This document shows positions 1 through 9,504 of a DNA stretch of 64,000 nucleotides, in pieces. Numbering within the stretch: the stretch's first letter is position 1; the number at the start of each line of letters is the position of its first letter. The stretch lies in the NCBI GenBank assembly GCA_022266195.1, contig WHVY01000001.1, positions 6,634,001 through 6,698,000 of the forward strand, in the 5' to 3' direction. A program made the position numbers and the translations under genes. The stretch is from Tetranychus cinnabarinus. Lineage: Eukaryota; Arthropoda; Arachnida; Trombidiformes; Tetranychidae. The notes under the pieces are model-generated. The model was not told where the DNA came from. It searched no databases and saw only the letters and a program-made list of their open reading frames with translations.

Positions 1-408
1 ACTTAACATGATATTACTTTAATATTTTAATCCAATTTAAATTGACAAAATTTTAATTTAACCCAAAAGTTAATAAGAGATGAAAATTTAAATTACATTC
101 TGTAGTTGAATCAATATTGCTATTAATATCACCATCAAATCTGACTGAATTAATTTTTTTTCTCATCATTTCAAGAAGCCGAAATAATCAAGTTTAGCAA
201 ATTATCTTTAAAACGTAATATAAATTATGAATCAACATTAAATTATTCAATTGTTGCAATCATTGAAATGTTGAATCAACAAATGAATTGAAAATTGAAC
301 TGAAAATTGAAATGCAAAGTCAACAAGGTTTACAATTTCAGTAGCCGAGAGACATTAATTGTTTGTGGAAATGAGTAAAAAATTAATTCTCTTAATTGTA
401 TTTTACAG
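1..408. other. Intron sequence, no feature seen
   Basis: AT-rich sequence upstream of the exon at 409, presumably intron of the PPxY-tail gene. No coding exon, RNA gene or repeat could be supported. Confidence 0.4.
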
Positions 409-3400
409 GTTTAGCAATTTATTTGTGTAAACGTGAACAGCAAATGCACCAGCAACATCAAAGGATGACACTTCATCAGGCAACTACACCTATTTTAGCT
501 CATCCCGCTTCATATAATGGTAATTATGAAACCCAAATTATTATGTTTTGATTAAACCCGAATTTGATTTGGATTTTTGTCTTGTAAGACATTTGGAAAT
601 GATATTTGATTATCGTTTGATTAACGTTAAACTTTTTGAAGGGAAAGCTCAATTTGTCCAATGTTGGCTTTGCTTTTGTTTGGGTAAAAAGGAACCAGAA
701 ATTTAAAAGGTTTTCTTGTTGAGCAAACAAAATGAAAACAATTTTCAATTTGAGTTGAGAGTTAGTTTGTGATATTTGTTAAAGCCTTTGGAAGCAGAAC
801 AAAACAAAACCCAAAAAATGTAGACACAATTTTGATGGGAATTTGGTAATCATCAAACTGGTAAATTGGGAGATTGAGGGAATCACTGGGATTGAATGAT
901 GAGTGACCCAATAAACAGTCTTGCATGGACAAAGTAATACAATTGGATGGAAAAATGTTGAATAATAATAAAACAATTGGTTTTGATGTAAGCTTGAGCT
1001 TGCTGTCTTTGCGCTTGTAAAAGGCTCAAATAAGATTTACTTGTGATTTGGTGAGACACAAACTTGACTAAACATTATTTATTTATTGAAATACAAAAAA
1101 AGTAGGTAAAACTGTTTTGTTGAAACCAAATAAACAACTTGAATGACTTTTTCATCATCATTATCATCATTATTGTAGACTTCTCAATTTGAAAAGGGAA
1201 AAAACTTTATTTAAAACAAAAAAGGGTCTACAGAAAATTATTGAAAGCTAAGTGTCAGGTTAAAGTCAAAACACATTCTCCCCTTACTGGAGGATTCTCA
1301 TTGTCTTTTATTGGGTTGGAAAGGAAATAGAGGAAATAGTTAGGATAGACTGACCAGGTGTCAACAGAAGGGTCAAAAGATTAAAAAGGATTGTTTCAAA
1401 CAGATTTAAGCACTAATTCTAGGTGCTTACCTTAAGGGCTAAAAGTTAGTACTAATTCTTAGTACTAACTTCAAGTACTAAAATTTAGTACTAAATTTGA
1501 GTACTGAAAATAATTTTGAGTTTTACGTTAACTGAGGATGAGAAAAGAAGTTGAATTTGAGTTAAGTATGGAAATGGGTAAATTTTTAAAGAAGGGAACA
1601 GTTCATCTCCCCCTACTTAGGAAAATCTCGACTCCGTTCGTGATAAAGTGAAATATTGGATATGTGAGATACATGTTCATCTCCATTTTGGTCCAGATAA
1701 ATGATGGTCTTTGGTTTACCATCAAAATACTTGACTGAGGCTACTGCAAAAGGTCCTTTTTGCACTCTCTTTTTACCATGATAGCCCAATTTAACTAATA
1801 TTTTGTCGCCTTTATTGATGGTGAAATTCCGCGATTTTCTTTTGTCGTTTGATTGTCGGGTCTTGGCTACTTGATTATCGTCTTTTGGACTTTCTTTAGT
1901 TAAGTCTTTCAATGTAAGTCCGAAGTTTTCATCGGCGGGTAACAAAGGAGTTTGGCCATAAAGTTTGAACCACGGGGTGCACCCGATAACAGAATGATAA
2001 CTACGATTTGAGTAGCGTATGGCTGAAGCTAATAAGTCTTTCCAGTCACCGCCTGAGCCTTTGTATATGCCAATGAAGGATTTCACATCTCTCATTTTCC
2101 GTTCAACTAGCCCATTAGCAGCTGGATGATATGGTGAAGTATTTCGCAGAGTGATTCCTCTTAGCGCAGCCCAAGCTTTCATTTCTCTTGAGGTAAAAGC
2201 AGTGCCATTATCTGAAATTATGACTTTTATTTCGTCAATTCTGTTGAAAGAGTTTAGAAAGTTAATTACGGCAGAAGTTGACTCTTTCATGGCTTTACCA
2301 TGCATAATGCGGGTAGCTTCGTCAACCAATAGCAAGAAAGATTTAGTTTTCTTATTAACATCGGATTTCTTTTCTAGTTCACCGAAATCTATGTGTACTG
2401 TGTGGAATGGTATCTTTGAATGATTTGGAAGGAAAGGTGGGTCAAACTTTGGTTTGGATTTGTTAATTTGGCAAAGATGACACGACTTGATGTAATCAAA
2501 AATATCACGTTTCATTCCTGGCCATTGAAAACGCATTTTAATTTTAAAATAAGTTCTCCAATAGCCACTATGACCTCCTGAGTCACGGTCATCATGATAT
2601 GCTTTAAGAATTTGGTTCATTTGAGTCTTTTCAATAGGCTTAGGCTTATTACTACTCATTTGATTATTTTGAGTACTAGTTTTGAGTTCTTTTTCTGAGT
2701 ACTTATTTTTAGTACTAATTTTTAGTGCTGAATCTGAGTTTTCATTTTTAGTACTAGTTTTGAGTACTCCTTCTGAGTGCTCATTTTTAGTACTAATTTT
2801 CAGTGCTGAATCTGAGTTCTCGTTTTTAGTACTAGTTTTGAATGAAGATAAGCTTGATGAGAGTAAAGCGTAAGCTGTTGGTTCTAAACAAAGTCTAGAT
2901 AATGCATCAGCATCTGAGTGCATTCTTCCAGGTCTGTGATTAATCTTAATATCATAAGACATAAGGAAAAGCTGCCAGCGAGCTAATCTACCTTTAGGTT
3001 CTTTAAGCTCCATTAAATAAGCTAATGCAGAATGATCGGTGTGAACAATGAAAGAGCGCCCTTCAAGGTAAGATTTAAAGTACTTTATGGCCTTGATGAC
3101 TGCTAATGCTTCCTTCTCAGTATTGGAATAATTCAATTCTTGTTTGTTGAAAGTATAAGATTGATAACCAATAACACGAAGTTGTTGGTTTCTTGGTCTC
3201 TTAATGTCTCTTTGGTAGAGAACAGAACCTGAACCCAGACCACATGCATCTGTGCATAATTCAAATGGTAAATTCGGATCTGGTAAATTCAAAACAGGGT
3301 TTGAAGTTATGAGTTCTTTCAAACGATCAAATGCTTTTTGACAATTTTCAGTCCATACAAATGGAACATCTTTACCTTTTAATCTATCTAAAGGTCTTAC

Positions 3401-6400
3401 AATTGAAGCATAGTTTGCAATGAATGCCCTAAAATGACCTGTCAATCCAGTAAACTGTCTAAGTGAGTGAAGGTCATGAGGAGGAAGCATATTGCGTACT
3501 TTTTCGATAGATTCTTGCTTGGTAGTTTTGGTATTTCCGTCGATTATTCGACCTAGAAATTTTACTGATGGCTTAACAAATTCAGATTTTTCAACATTGA
3601 TTACCATATTGGCTTTATCTAATCTAGTTAAAACTTGATATGTTAGTTTTTGACATTCCTCTGCGGATCGACTACCCAAACAGATATCATCGATGTACAC
3701 ACATACTTTACCAGTCTCAATTAAATCTGAAAGAATTGTATTCATGTGTCTTTGAAACAATGAAGGGCTATTTTTCCATCCGAATGGAAGACGAGTCCAT
3801 TCGTAATGCCCAAAAGGTGTAACAAATGCAGTGAATTTTCTGGTCTCTTTAGTTAAAGGCAATTGCCAAAACCCATCTTTTAAGTCAATTTTTGAAAAGA
3901 AAGAGCAGCCACCAAAAAGAGAAATGATATCGTCAATGAGAGGGGAAGGAAACGTATCTAAATCTGTCTGTTTATTTATATCTCGATAATCTATGCAGAA
4001 ACGGAGATCACCATTTTCTTTTGGAGCAAAAGTAACAGGTGATGCATAGCTAGAGTTAGAATTTGTGATAATTTTCTTACTTAGTAGTTCTTTTATTTTA
4101 TCTCGGGCGAATGCTAATTTATTTGCTGACATTGGATAAGGTTTTCGCCTAACGATTTCATGATTTTCTCTCAACTTGAATTCAACAAAATTGTTGGATT
4201 CTGGTAATAAAGGAGAGCAAAGTTTTGGAAACATTACTTTAACATCATTTGTGTCTTTGATAGATGGACAAGAAAAGAACGCATCTTTGTCAACTTGGCA
4301 AAGTTCTATCCCTAGACGTTTGAGATCTGAATATCCTAGAATTATTGGAAATGGTAGGGTATCCAGAAGTGAAAAGGTTACATCAGCGAATCTACCTTTG
4401 AATTCAATGTCCGTTTTACAAACTTTATTTGAATTGAAAGAGTCACCATTTATTTGTCTTATGGTTGCAAATTCATCAAAAAGATTCCAATTATTTTCAT
4501 AGGCAATCTTTGATCTAATGAAGCTTCTGTCAGAACCAGAATCAAGTACACATTGTAAAGGTATACCATTAACAACTATTTCAGTTTTAGGTTCTAAACT
4601 TGAGCAATTGAAAGCATCTGAAGATTCAGAACAATTTGATCTATTTTCAGTACTAAATTTCAGTACTTTTTCTAAGCACTCATTTTTAGTACTAATTTTT
4701 AGCTCTTTTTCTAAGCACTCATTTTTAGTACTAATTTTTAGCTCTTTTTCTAAGCACTCATTTTTAGTACTAATTTTTAGCTCTTTTTCTAAGCACTCAT
4801 TTTTAGTACTAAATTTTGGCTCTTTTTCTACGTACTCATTTTCAGTACTTATTTCAGTCATTTCTAATGAATTTTTGATTACATCAAGAGTATCAGTTGG
4901 ATTTCTAGTTTGGTTCTCGGTTAGAGCGACAAAACTATCTGATTGTTGTTTTGGTTTAGTATTATAGTTAGTGTTAGTCTTAGGGTTTGGTCTAAATTGA
5001 TTCTTGCTATTAGAATGATTCGGCTTACCACTTTTTGCAGGTTTAATCATCTCCAGAGCTTCTCTTAATTCCTGTTTGGTTCGAAGTTGACGATTGGAAA
5101 GTTGATTCTGAATATCATCAGGCAGCCCCAATAGTACCATAGTTACAAAGTTGTACTCATCCAAATCAGGGAAAGCTAGTTGAATTAACCTTTGCTTGTC
5201 GTAGTAATAATCAAAAATATCGCCACTACGGTACTCCCATTTAAGAGCAAGACTGGCTGAGCTGACTCGGTTTTGACCAAATGACCGTAAAAAAGAAGAT
5301 TTCCATTGTTCCCAGTCCTCAGGAACGTTATCACGGATCATGCTATTAAACCATTTAAGTGCATTTCCTTCGAAGTTGGATTTAAGACCATTTATCTTGG
5401 CTTTATCTAGAACCCAGTTATTGTGCTCACACATCTTTTCATATGTTGATAGCCAAGTCTTTGCATCTTCTGTCTTGCCATCGAACTTAGAGATTTCCAT
5501 GCGTTGCACTTTTTGATTGACCAGAGGTCGAATTGAATCTTGGAAACATTGAAAAGTGTTGAAAAACATTTCTTGTTGAGCTCTCATCATCTCTCTCACT
5601 GCTTGTAACACAACTGAGTCTTGATTGGAACTTGTCGATGCAGAAGTCAGAATGCTCTCGGAGTTGTCAGACATTTGCTGTACATCACCTTCATCACTAA
5701 GCACACTACCAAATTCACAATTAACATAAGGTGTTGATTCGTCTTGAGTAAGTTGGACGGTCAGAGTTCGATGTCTAGTGAAGTTTTCAAGAGCGGACGC
5801 TACGGAGGGCTTTGAAACTATCACTTGATGAGAAGAAATGAGTCGATGTTGCGGATCAACCATGACCCATTCGTTTTCTGAATGAACTTTATATTTCACA
5901 AGATGCACTTGCTGATTTTCAGCACGTTGAAAATAGAATTGAAACTTAGTTGACATCTTAGCGATCCTGTCGTTCACGCCAAAATTGTAGACTTCTCAAT
6001 TTGAAAAGGGAAAAAACTTTATTTAAAACAAAAAAGGGTCTACAGAAAATTATTGAAAGCTAAGTGTCAGGTTAAAGTCAAAACACATTCTCCCCTTACT
6101 GGAGGATTCTCATTGTCTTTTATTGGGTTGGAAAGGAAATAGAGGAAATAGTTAGGATAGACTGACCAGGTGTCAACAGAAGGGTCAAAAGATTAAAAAG
6201 GATTGTTTCAAACAGATTTAAGCACTAATTCTAGGTGCTTACCTTAAGGGCTAAAAGTTAGTACTAATTCTTAGTACTAACTTCAAGTACTAAAATTTAG
6301 TACTAAATTTGAGTACTGAAAATAATTTTGAGTTTTACGTTAACTGAGGATGAGAAAAGAAGTTGAATTTGAGTTAAGTATGGAAATGGGTAAATTTTTA

Positions 6401-9400
6401 AAGAAGGGAACAGTTCAATTATCAACATTATCATCCATTTATTCCAATTCATTTTCAATTCAGATTACCTTATGAAGAAAGGTAAACCAGAGTGTGGTTC
6501 AAGCAAAAAAACTTTTCCTTCTTTCTTCATATCGATAAAAGTCATGAGAGATGGTTTCACTCACAAGATGAACAAGAATAATATCAGTGATTTTAGTCTT
6601 TTTTTCTTGCAAAATATCGATTTTTTGCTTCTCTTTCAGCTTTACTTCAACCCATTTCTTAAACCTTTTGTTTCTTGTCTCGGTGTCTTTGTTTTCCGCC
6701 AAAATTCAGAGTCAAGACTATCAATAATAGTAACACTTATCGTTTCAACATGAACTGACTAAATGCTCCAATCTTTGTCAACTTCAATTCAGAAATGTTC
6801 ACTTTTAGTCTTGATTATTCAATCTCAATTAGTTTTCAATCTAAATCAGAAAATTCGGATTATCCTAAAAATGTTGAAATGAACAGAAACTTATAAAACT
6901 ATGAAATCAATGATTCGGTTTTGGCGAATCGACATTTCTTTTGGTTATTAATGAGAAAAATTTAGATGTTAATTGTTGCGCCAAATGCTTAGAAATGTTT
7001 AGTTGATTTGAAAATTTCTGGTTAAGTTTCAAATTAAAAGCTGAAAGAGTAATTGAAGTTATTCAATGATTTTGTCTGTCCATTCATCTGTTGATTAATC
7101 CTGAGCTTGTATTGAAACTGTCAAGTTTTACTGAGACTTGTTTGGTAAATCAATATCGAGTTACTGTTTGACTGTATCAATATCAGTTTGAATCAGTTAA
7201 TCATTGAAAGATAACAATTGAACAATTGTATTACTTGTTTGAAGGATATAAAGATGATGAGAATTATTGTTATTATTAAAGATATTTATATTAAAGAAGC
7301 TGCAATGGTTTTCATCTTTATCTTCATCTTCATCATCTTATTGATGTTCATCTTTTGTATTTAATCCGCTTACAGACAATCTCATTTAACTGAAAATTGT
7401 GTCTCAACTCAACAGATCCTTTGTTTTCCAGTGCAACATCAATAATGATTGGAAAAATAATAATAATGTTCATCTTTTTGATTCAATAATCCATAACCTG
7501 AAGCGTATTTGCCCTTTCTGTTAATTAACTTTTTAAGACCATTTTCAACTTATGATCATGATTTTGATTGAACTGAGAAAGCAATAAGACTCCAGTTCAA
7601 CTTGAAATCAAAATTAAAAGAGTATCAATTCATGTATTCCGTCTACAAATAATGAACCGAATAATTTAGTGTATTCAACTTTGATTCACTATTCGATTGT
7701 TTTTCACAATGTTCATCATGTCTTTGATTTTGATTATCCTTTGATCAGACACTTTTTGGAATGAAACTTAACAAATCTCAAATTCTAATTCCTAATTTCA
7801 CGTCATTCAATCCAATTAAAGAGCTTATTATTACTTGTTGCAAAAAGTCAATCAAATATGTTACAATCGACTGTGAAGGTCAAGCGACATGATTCAGAAT
7901 GAAAGGGAAATGACCAAAAAACGAACCAAAATTATAAAATCTGTCAAAAAATAATCTTTGTCAGATTGTAATCCATGTCAAAATGAATGAAATCACATCT
8001 AAATTACAGAAACTAGTCTAGTTAGTCTCTAGTCCTTAATAAGCATCAACATCTAATCACTTCCCAAAAATAAATGTTCAACTGCAAGTATTTCTGGTTA
8101 TGTTATCATTTTTTAAAACCTCGTATCAAGACTAAACTTGAAACTCTGACTTATGATTTCCTTTATCGACTTTTTACTTGAAACTGATTTTAAGGAAAGC
8201 TTGATGAAACAGTTAATTACGTTTAAAAAGGAATTAATAATTCCACAATCAGATTGTTGTCATCCTTGCTATTTCATTGATTGGGAAGACAAAAAACTCT
8301 TTGCATTTACTCAAAGGATTTGAACCTTGTTTTTAACTTGATCGTTACTTGAAAATCAAATCAAAAAGTATAATTTCATTGATTCAGTCAACAATAAATA
8401 AATAATAAAATGACTTTTCTTCCTATCATTTAAATTGCAATAATATTACTTTAAACTTGAATAAATGTAATCCTCAAGTGAAGACAGAAGCCAATAAATT
8501 ATCATTACTATTGAGCTATTAGTTTAATGATGATGATGATGATAATGTTGATGCTTTGGGTAATGTACATTTCAGGTAAATAAAGGAATTGGCAAATATT
8601 TTCATCAAAACTAATGATAATATATTAATACAATTCATTTAATTTTTAAAGATGACAATTCTGTCTTCTATTATTGATTGCTTTTTTTCATCATTTCGTT
8701 TTTTTCTTGTTGATGACTTTTTCTTGCAGCGAAACCAAATTTCATTATTAGCTATTGCATACCAAATGACATTTGTTACAATTAAGTTGAATTTCATTTT
8801 TCTTCCTTTTTTATGATAATTAAAGTGTGAGATGAAAAATTAGGAGGGAGAAGAAAAATCTGAACATTTTCAGAATAAAACTGATTTTAGTAAACAATTT
8901 AATTTGCATTGTAAATGTAAATTTATTCACCTTACAATGTAAATATCATCTTGAATAATTAGTTTCAACATGCGTTAACAAACTAGCCTTACAGACTATT
9001 AATTTGGCAAACAACGTTCACTGATATATTAATTGAGTTAAACTATGCCAAGTTGGCTCAAAGGAAACAAACAAGATGAGTAATTAATTAAATTGTGAAA
9101 CTTTAATTTAAACCGTGATTAATAATCATTTAGAGCAATAGATAGAGCTGTAAGCGTTTCATCTCATTGCGTATCAATCCAATATGAATCCAATCCAATC
9201 CAAGTCAAACTACTTTTTAACCGGGAAACCATTTTTGTTTTGTCTTTTGTTTTATTGTTAATCAACTAATTAATTGTTTTGTTTTTTTTGTGTTTCTATT
9301 TTTACAGGGACTATGGGCTCAACATTAAGCCCTCCAAGCCAAAGATTTGCCACATTGCCTTTAGAAAAGATGAGGGAAAAACCTCCTCCTTATCCTGGTA

Positions 9401-9504
9401 ATATGTATGCTCCATCGTTGATGAACAACGCAACTAGTAACAATCATATAATAGGCAATTCAACAACACCGGTTCAACAAGTTGTTTATTATTCAACAAA
9501 ATGA
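409..9504 (+). CDS. C-terminal part of a single-pass membrane protein with a PPxY cytoplasmic tail (last two coding exons)
   Basis: Two exons can be read: 409-519 (acceptor TTTTACAG, donor GGTAAT) and 9308-9504 (acceptor TTTTTACAG, stop TGA at 9502-9504). They join in phase, one base plus two, across an 8.8-kb intron. The first exon starts with a hydrophobic stretch, then LCKRE and a Gln/His-rich segment, as expected where a membrane helix leaves the bilayer. The second carries EKMREKPPPYPG, a PPxY motif of the kind bound by WW-domain (Nedd4-type) proteins, and ends VVYYSTK. Upstream exons lie outside the window. PPxY tails after one membrane segment occur in Shisa-, WBP1- and VOPP1-like proteins, but I do not recognise this one. 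The intron contains a complete LTR retrotransposon in antisense. Exon calls are good; identity is open. Confidence 0.62.
520..1168. other. Intron of the PPxY-tail gene, 5' part
   Basis: Begins with the GTAATT donor of the exon ending at 519 and runs to the retrotransposon target site. Short open frames here have no splice context or recognisable sequence. Nothing else seen. Confidence 0.5.
1169..1173. repeat. Target-site duplication ATTAT, left copy
   Basis: ATTAT directly precedes the TGTAGAC start of the left LTR. The same five bases follow the right LTR at 6418-6422. Five-base duplications are typical of Ty3/gypsy integrases (4-6 bp). Confidence 0.9.
1174..1605 (-). repeat. 3' LTR of the gypsy element
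   Basis: 432 bp, plus-strand ends TGTAGAC and AGTTCA (TG...CA). Compared by eye with 5986-6417 I found no difference. It contains a minus-strand AATAAA (plus-strand TTTATT at 1206-1211), a plausible polyadenylation signal. It also holds a tight cluster of AGTACT motifs at about 1440-1510, which recurs inside the coding region. Confidence 0.94.
1430..1515. repeat. AGTACT motif cluster in the 3' LTR
   Basis: Five AGTACT motifs within about 70 bp, plus degenerate AGCACT and GGTGCT forms. The same cluster is in the 5' LTR at about 6242-6327. It matches the core of the two coding minisatellites. Confidence 0.85.
1606..1617 (-). promoter_or_regulatory. Polypurine tract
   Basis: On the minus strand AGTAGGGGGAGA abuts the 3' LTR, the expected primer for plus-strand DNA synthesis. 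It includes the TAG stop codon of gag-pol (1613-1615), so the coding frame runs into the tract. Confidence 0.85.
1613..5956 (-). CDS. Gag-Pol polyprotein of a Ty3/gypsy retrotransposon, intact
   Basis: One uninterrupted frame of 1447 aa from the first ATG at 5956. The frame stays open upstream to a GTG at 5977, but a eukaryotic start there is unlikely. Order: Gag (Trp-rich capsid-like segment about residues 150-290, no CCHC knuckle seen); a linker of STKNE-type repeats; aspartic protease with DSGS at about 472; reverse transcriptase with YIDD at 754-757; RNase H with TDACG and HTDHS; a second STKNE linker; integrase with an HHCC zinc module (CHLC) and D1190, D1249, E1285, giving the usual DD35E spacing. 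Gag and Pol are fused without frameshift or stop. The stop codon (1613-1615) lies inside the polypurine tract. No frame damage, so function is plausible. Confidence 0.96.
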   Translation of the reverse strand: MSTKFQFYFQRAENQQVHLVKYKVHSENEWVMVDPQHRLISSHQVIVSKPSVASALENFTRHRTLTVQLTQDESTPYVNCEFGSVLSDEGDVQQMSDNSESILTSASTSSNQDSVVLQAVREMMRAQQEMFFNTFQCFQDSIRPLVNQKVQRMEISKFDGKTEDAKTWLSTYEKMCEHNNWVLDKAKINGLKSNFEGNALKWFNSMIRDNVPEDWEQWKSSFLRSFGQNRVSSASLALKWEYRSGDIFDYYYDKQRLIQLAFPDLDEYNFVTMVLLGLPDDIQNQLSNRQLRTKQELREALEMIKPAKSGKPNHSNSKNQFRPNPKTNTNYNTKPKQQSDSFVALTENQTRNPTDTLDVIKNSLEMTEISTENEYVEKEPKFSTKNECLEKELKISTKNECLEKELKISTKNECLEKELKISTKNECLEKVLKFSTENRSNCSESSDAFNCSSLEPKTEIVVNGIPLQCVLDSGSDRSFIRSKIAYENNWNLFDEFATIRQINGDSFNSNKVCKTDIEFKGRFADVTFSLLDTLPFPIILGYSDLKRLGIELCQVDKDAFFSCPSIKDTNDVKVMFPKLCSPLLPESNNFVEFKLRENHEIVRRKPYPMSANKLAFARDKIKELLSKKIITNSNSSYASPVTFAPKENGDLRFCIDYRDINKQTDLDTFPSPLIDDIISLFGGCSFFSKIDLKDGFWQLPLTKETRKFTAFVTPFGHYEWTRLPFGWKNSPSLFQRHMNTILSDLIETGKVCVYIDDICLGSRSAEECQKLTYQVLTRLDKANMVINVEKSEFVKPSVKFLGRIIDGNTKTTKQESIEKVRNMLPPHDLHSLRQFTGLTGHFRAFIANYASIVRPLDRLKGKDVPFVWTENCQKAFDRLKELITSNPVLNLPDPNLPFELCTDACGLGSGSVLYQRDIKRPRNQQLRVIGYQSYTFNKQELNYSNTEKEALAVIKAIKYFKSYLEGRSFIVHTDHSALAYLMELKEPKGRLARWQLFLMSYDIKINHRPGRMHSDADALSRLCLEPTAYALLSSSLSSFKTSTKNENSDSALKISTKNEHSEGVLKTSTKNENSDSALKISTKNKYSEKELKTSTQNNQMSSNKPKPIEKTQMNQILKAYHDDRDSGGHSGYWRTYFKIKMRFQWPGMKRDIFDYIKSCHLCQINKSKPKFDPPFLPNHSKIPFHTVHIDFGELEKKSDVNKKTKSFLLLVDEATRIMHGKAMKESTSAVINFLNSFNRIDEIKVIISDNGTAFTSREMKAWAALRGITLRNTSPYHPAANGLVERKMRDVKSFIGIYKGSGGDWKDLLASAIRYSNRSYHSVIGCTPWFKLYGQTPLLPADENFGLTLKDLTKESPKDDNQVAKTRQSNDKRKSRNFTINKGDKILVKLGYHGKKRVQKGPFAVASVKYFDGKPKTIIYLDQNGDEHVSHISNISLYHERSRDFPK
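2664..2845 (-). repeat. Second coding minisatellite, in the RNase H-integrase linker
   Basis: The same AGTACT-based repeat as at 4640-4860, encoding alternating STKNENSDSALK and STKNEHSEGVLK blocks. About seven AGTACT motifs; units more diverged than in the first array. Confidence 0.88.
4640..4860 (-). repeat. Coding minisatellite in the Gag-protease linker
   Basis: About 39-bp tandem units, each with TTTTTAGTACTAA and TCTAAGCACTCA on the plus strand. They are translated on the minus strand as repeated STKNECLEKELKI-like blocks. The middle copies are nearly identical and the outer ones diverged. AGTACT occurs about seven times. Confidence 0.9.
5962..5981 (-). promoter_or_regulatory. Candidate tRNA primer-binding site
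   Basis: Four bases inside the 5' LTR the minus strand reads TGGCGTGAACG. TGG at this place is the usual complement of a tRNA 3' CCA end. I could not assign the tRNA. The gag start codon follows at 5956, only 29 nt from the LTR. Confidence 0.6.
5986..6417 (-). repeat. 5' LTR of the gypsy element
   Basis: 432 bp, same sequence as 1174-1605 by eye. It would drive transcription leftwards through gag-pol. The right-hand target duplication ATTAT follows at 6418-6422. Confidence 0.94.
6423..9307. other. Intron of the PPxY-tail gene, 3' part
   Basis: About 2.9 kb of AT-rich sequence from the retrotransposon target site to the acceptor TTTTTACAG before 9308. Only simple runs such as the ATGATG stretch near 8528 were seen. 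The small open frames lack coding character. Confidence 0.5.

Larger units (their letters stand above)
1174..6417 (-). mobile_element. Complete Ty3/gypsy LTR retrotransposon, antisense in a host intron
   Basis: A 5244-bp element bounded by two 432-bp direct repeats that look identical base for base. It is flanked by a perfect 5-bp target duplication ATTAT (1169-1173 and 6418-6422). LTR ends are TG...CA. Reading the minus strand, the order is 5' LTR (5986-6417), primer-binding region, one intact gag-pol ORF, polypurine tract, 3' LTR (1174-1605). The enzyme order protease, reverse transcriptase, RNase H, integrase is that of Ty3/gypsy, not Ty1/copia. No envelope gene is present. Intact ORF, identical LTRs and intact target duplication imply a very recent, possibly still active insertion. 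It sits antisense in the 8.8-kb intron of the PPxY-tail gene. Confidence 0.96.

Noticed and set aside
4518..4967. Plus-strand 149-codon open frame with SFLVLIFSSFSKH repeats
   Set aside because: It is the antisense reading of the STKNE minisatellite in gag-pol; its periodicity comes from the coding repeat on the other strand.
5957..5977. Seven extra codons (MNDRIAK) at the gag-pol start
   Set aside because: The frame is open, but the first codon is GTG and overlaps the putative primer-binding site; the first ATG is at 5956.
9274..9307. MFCFFCVSIFTG as the start of a small protein ending at 9504
   Set aside because: This is the intron's pyrimidine tract and acceptor TTTTTACAG translated by chance; the true exon starts at 9308 and joins in phase to the exon at 409-519.
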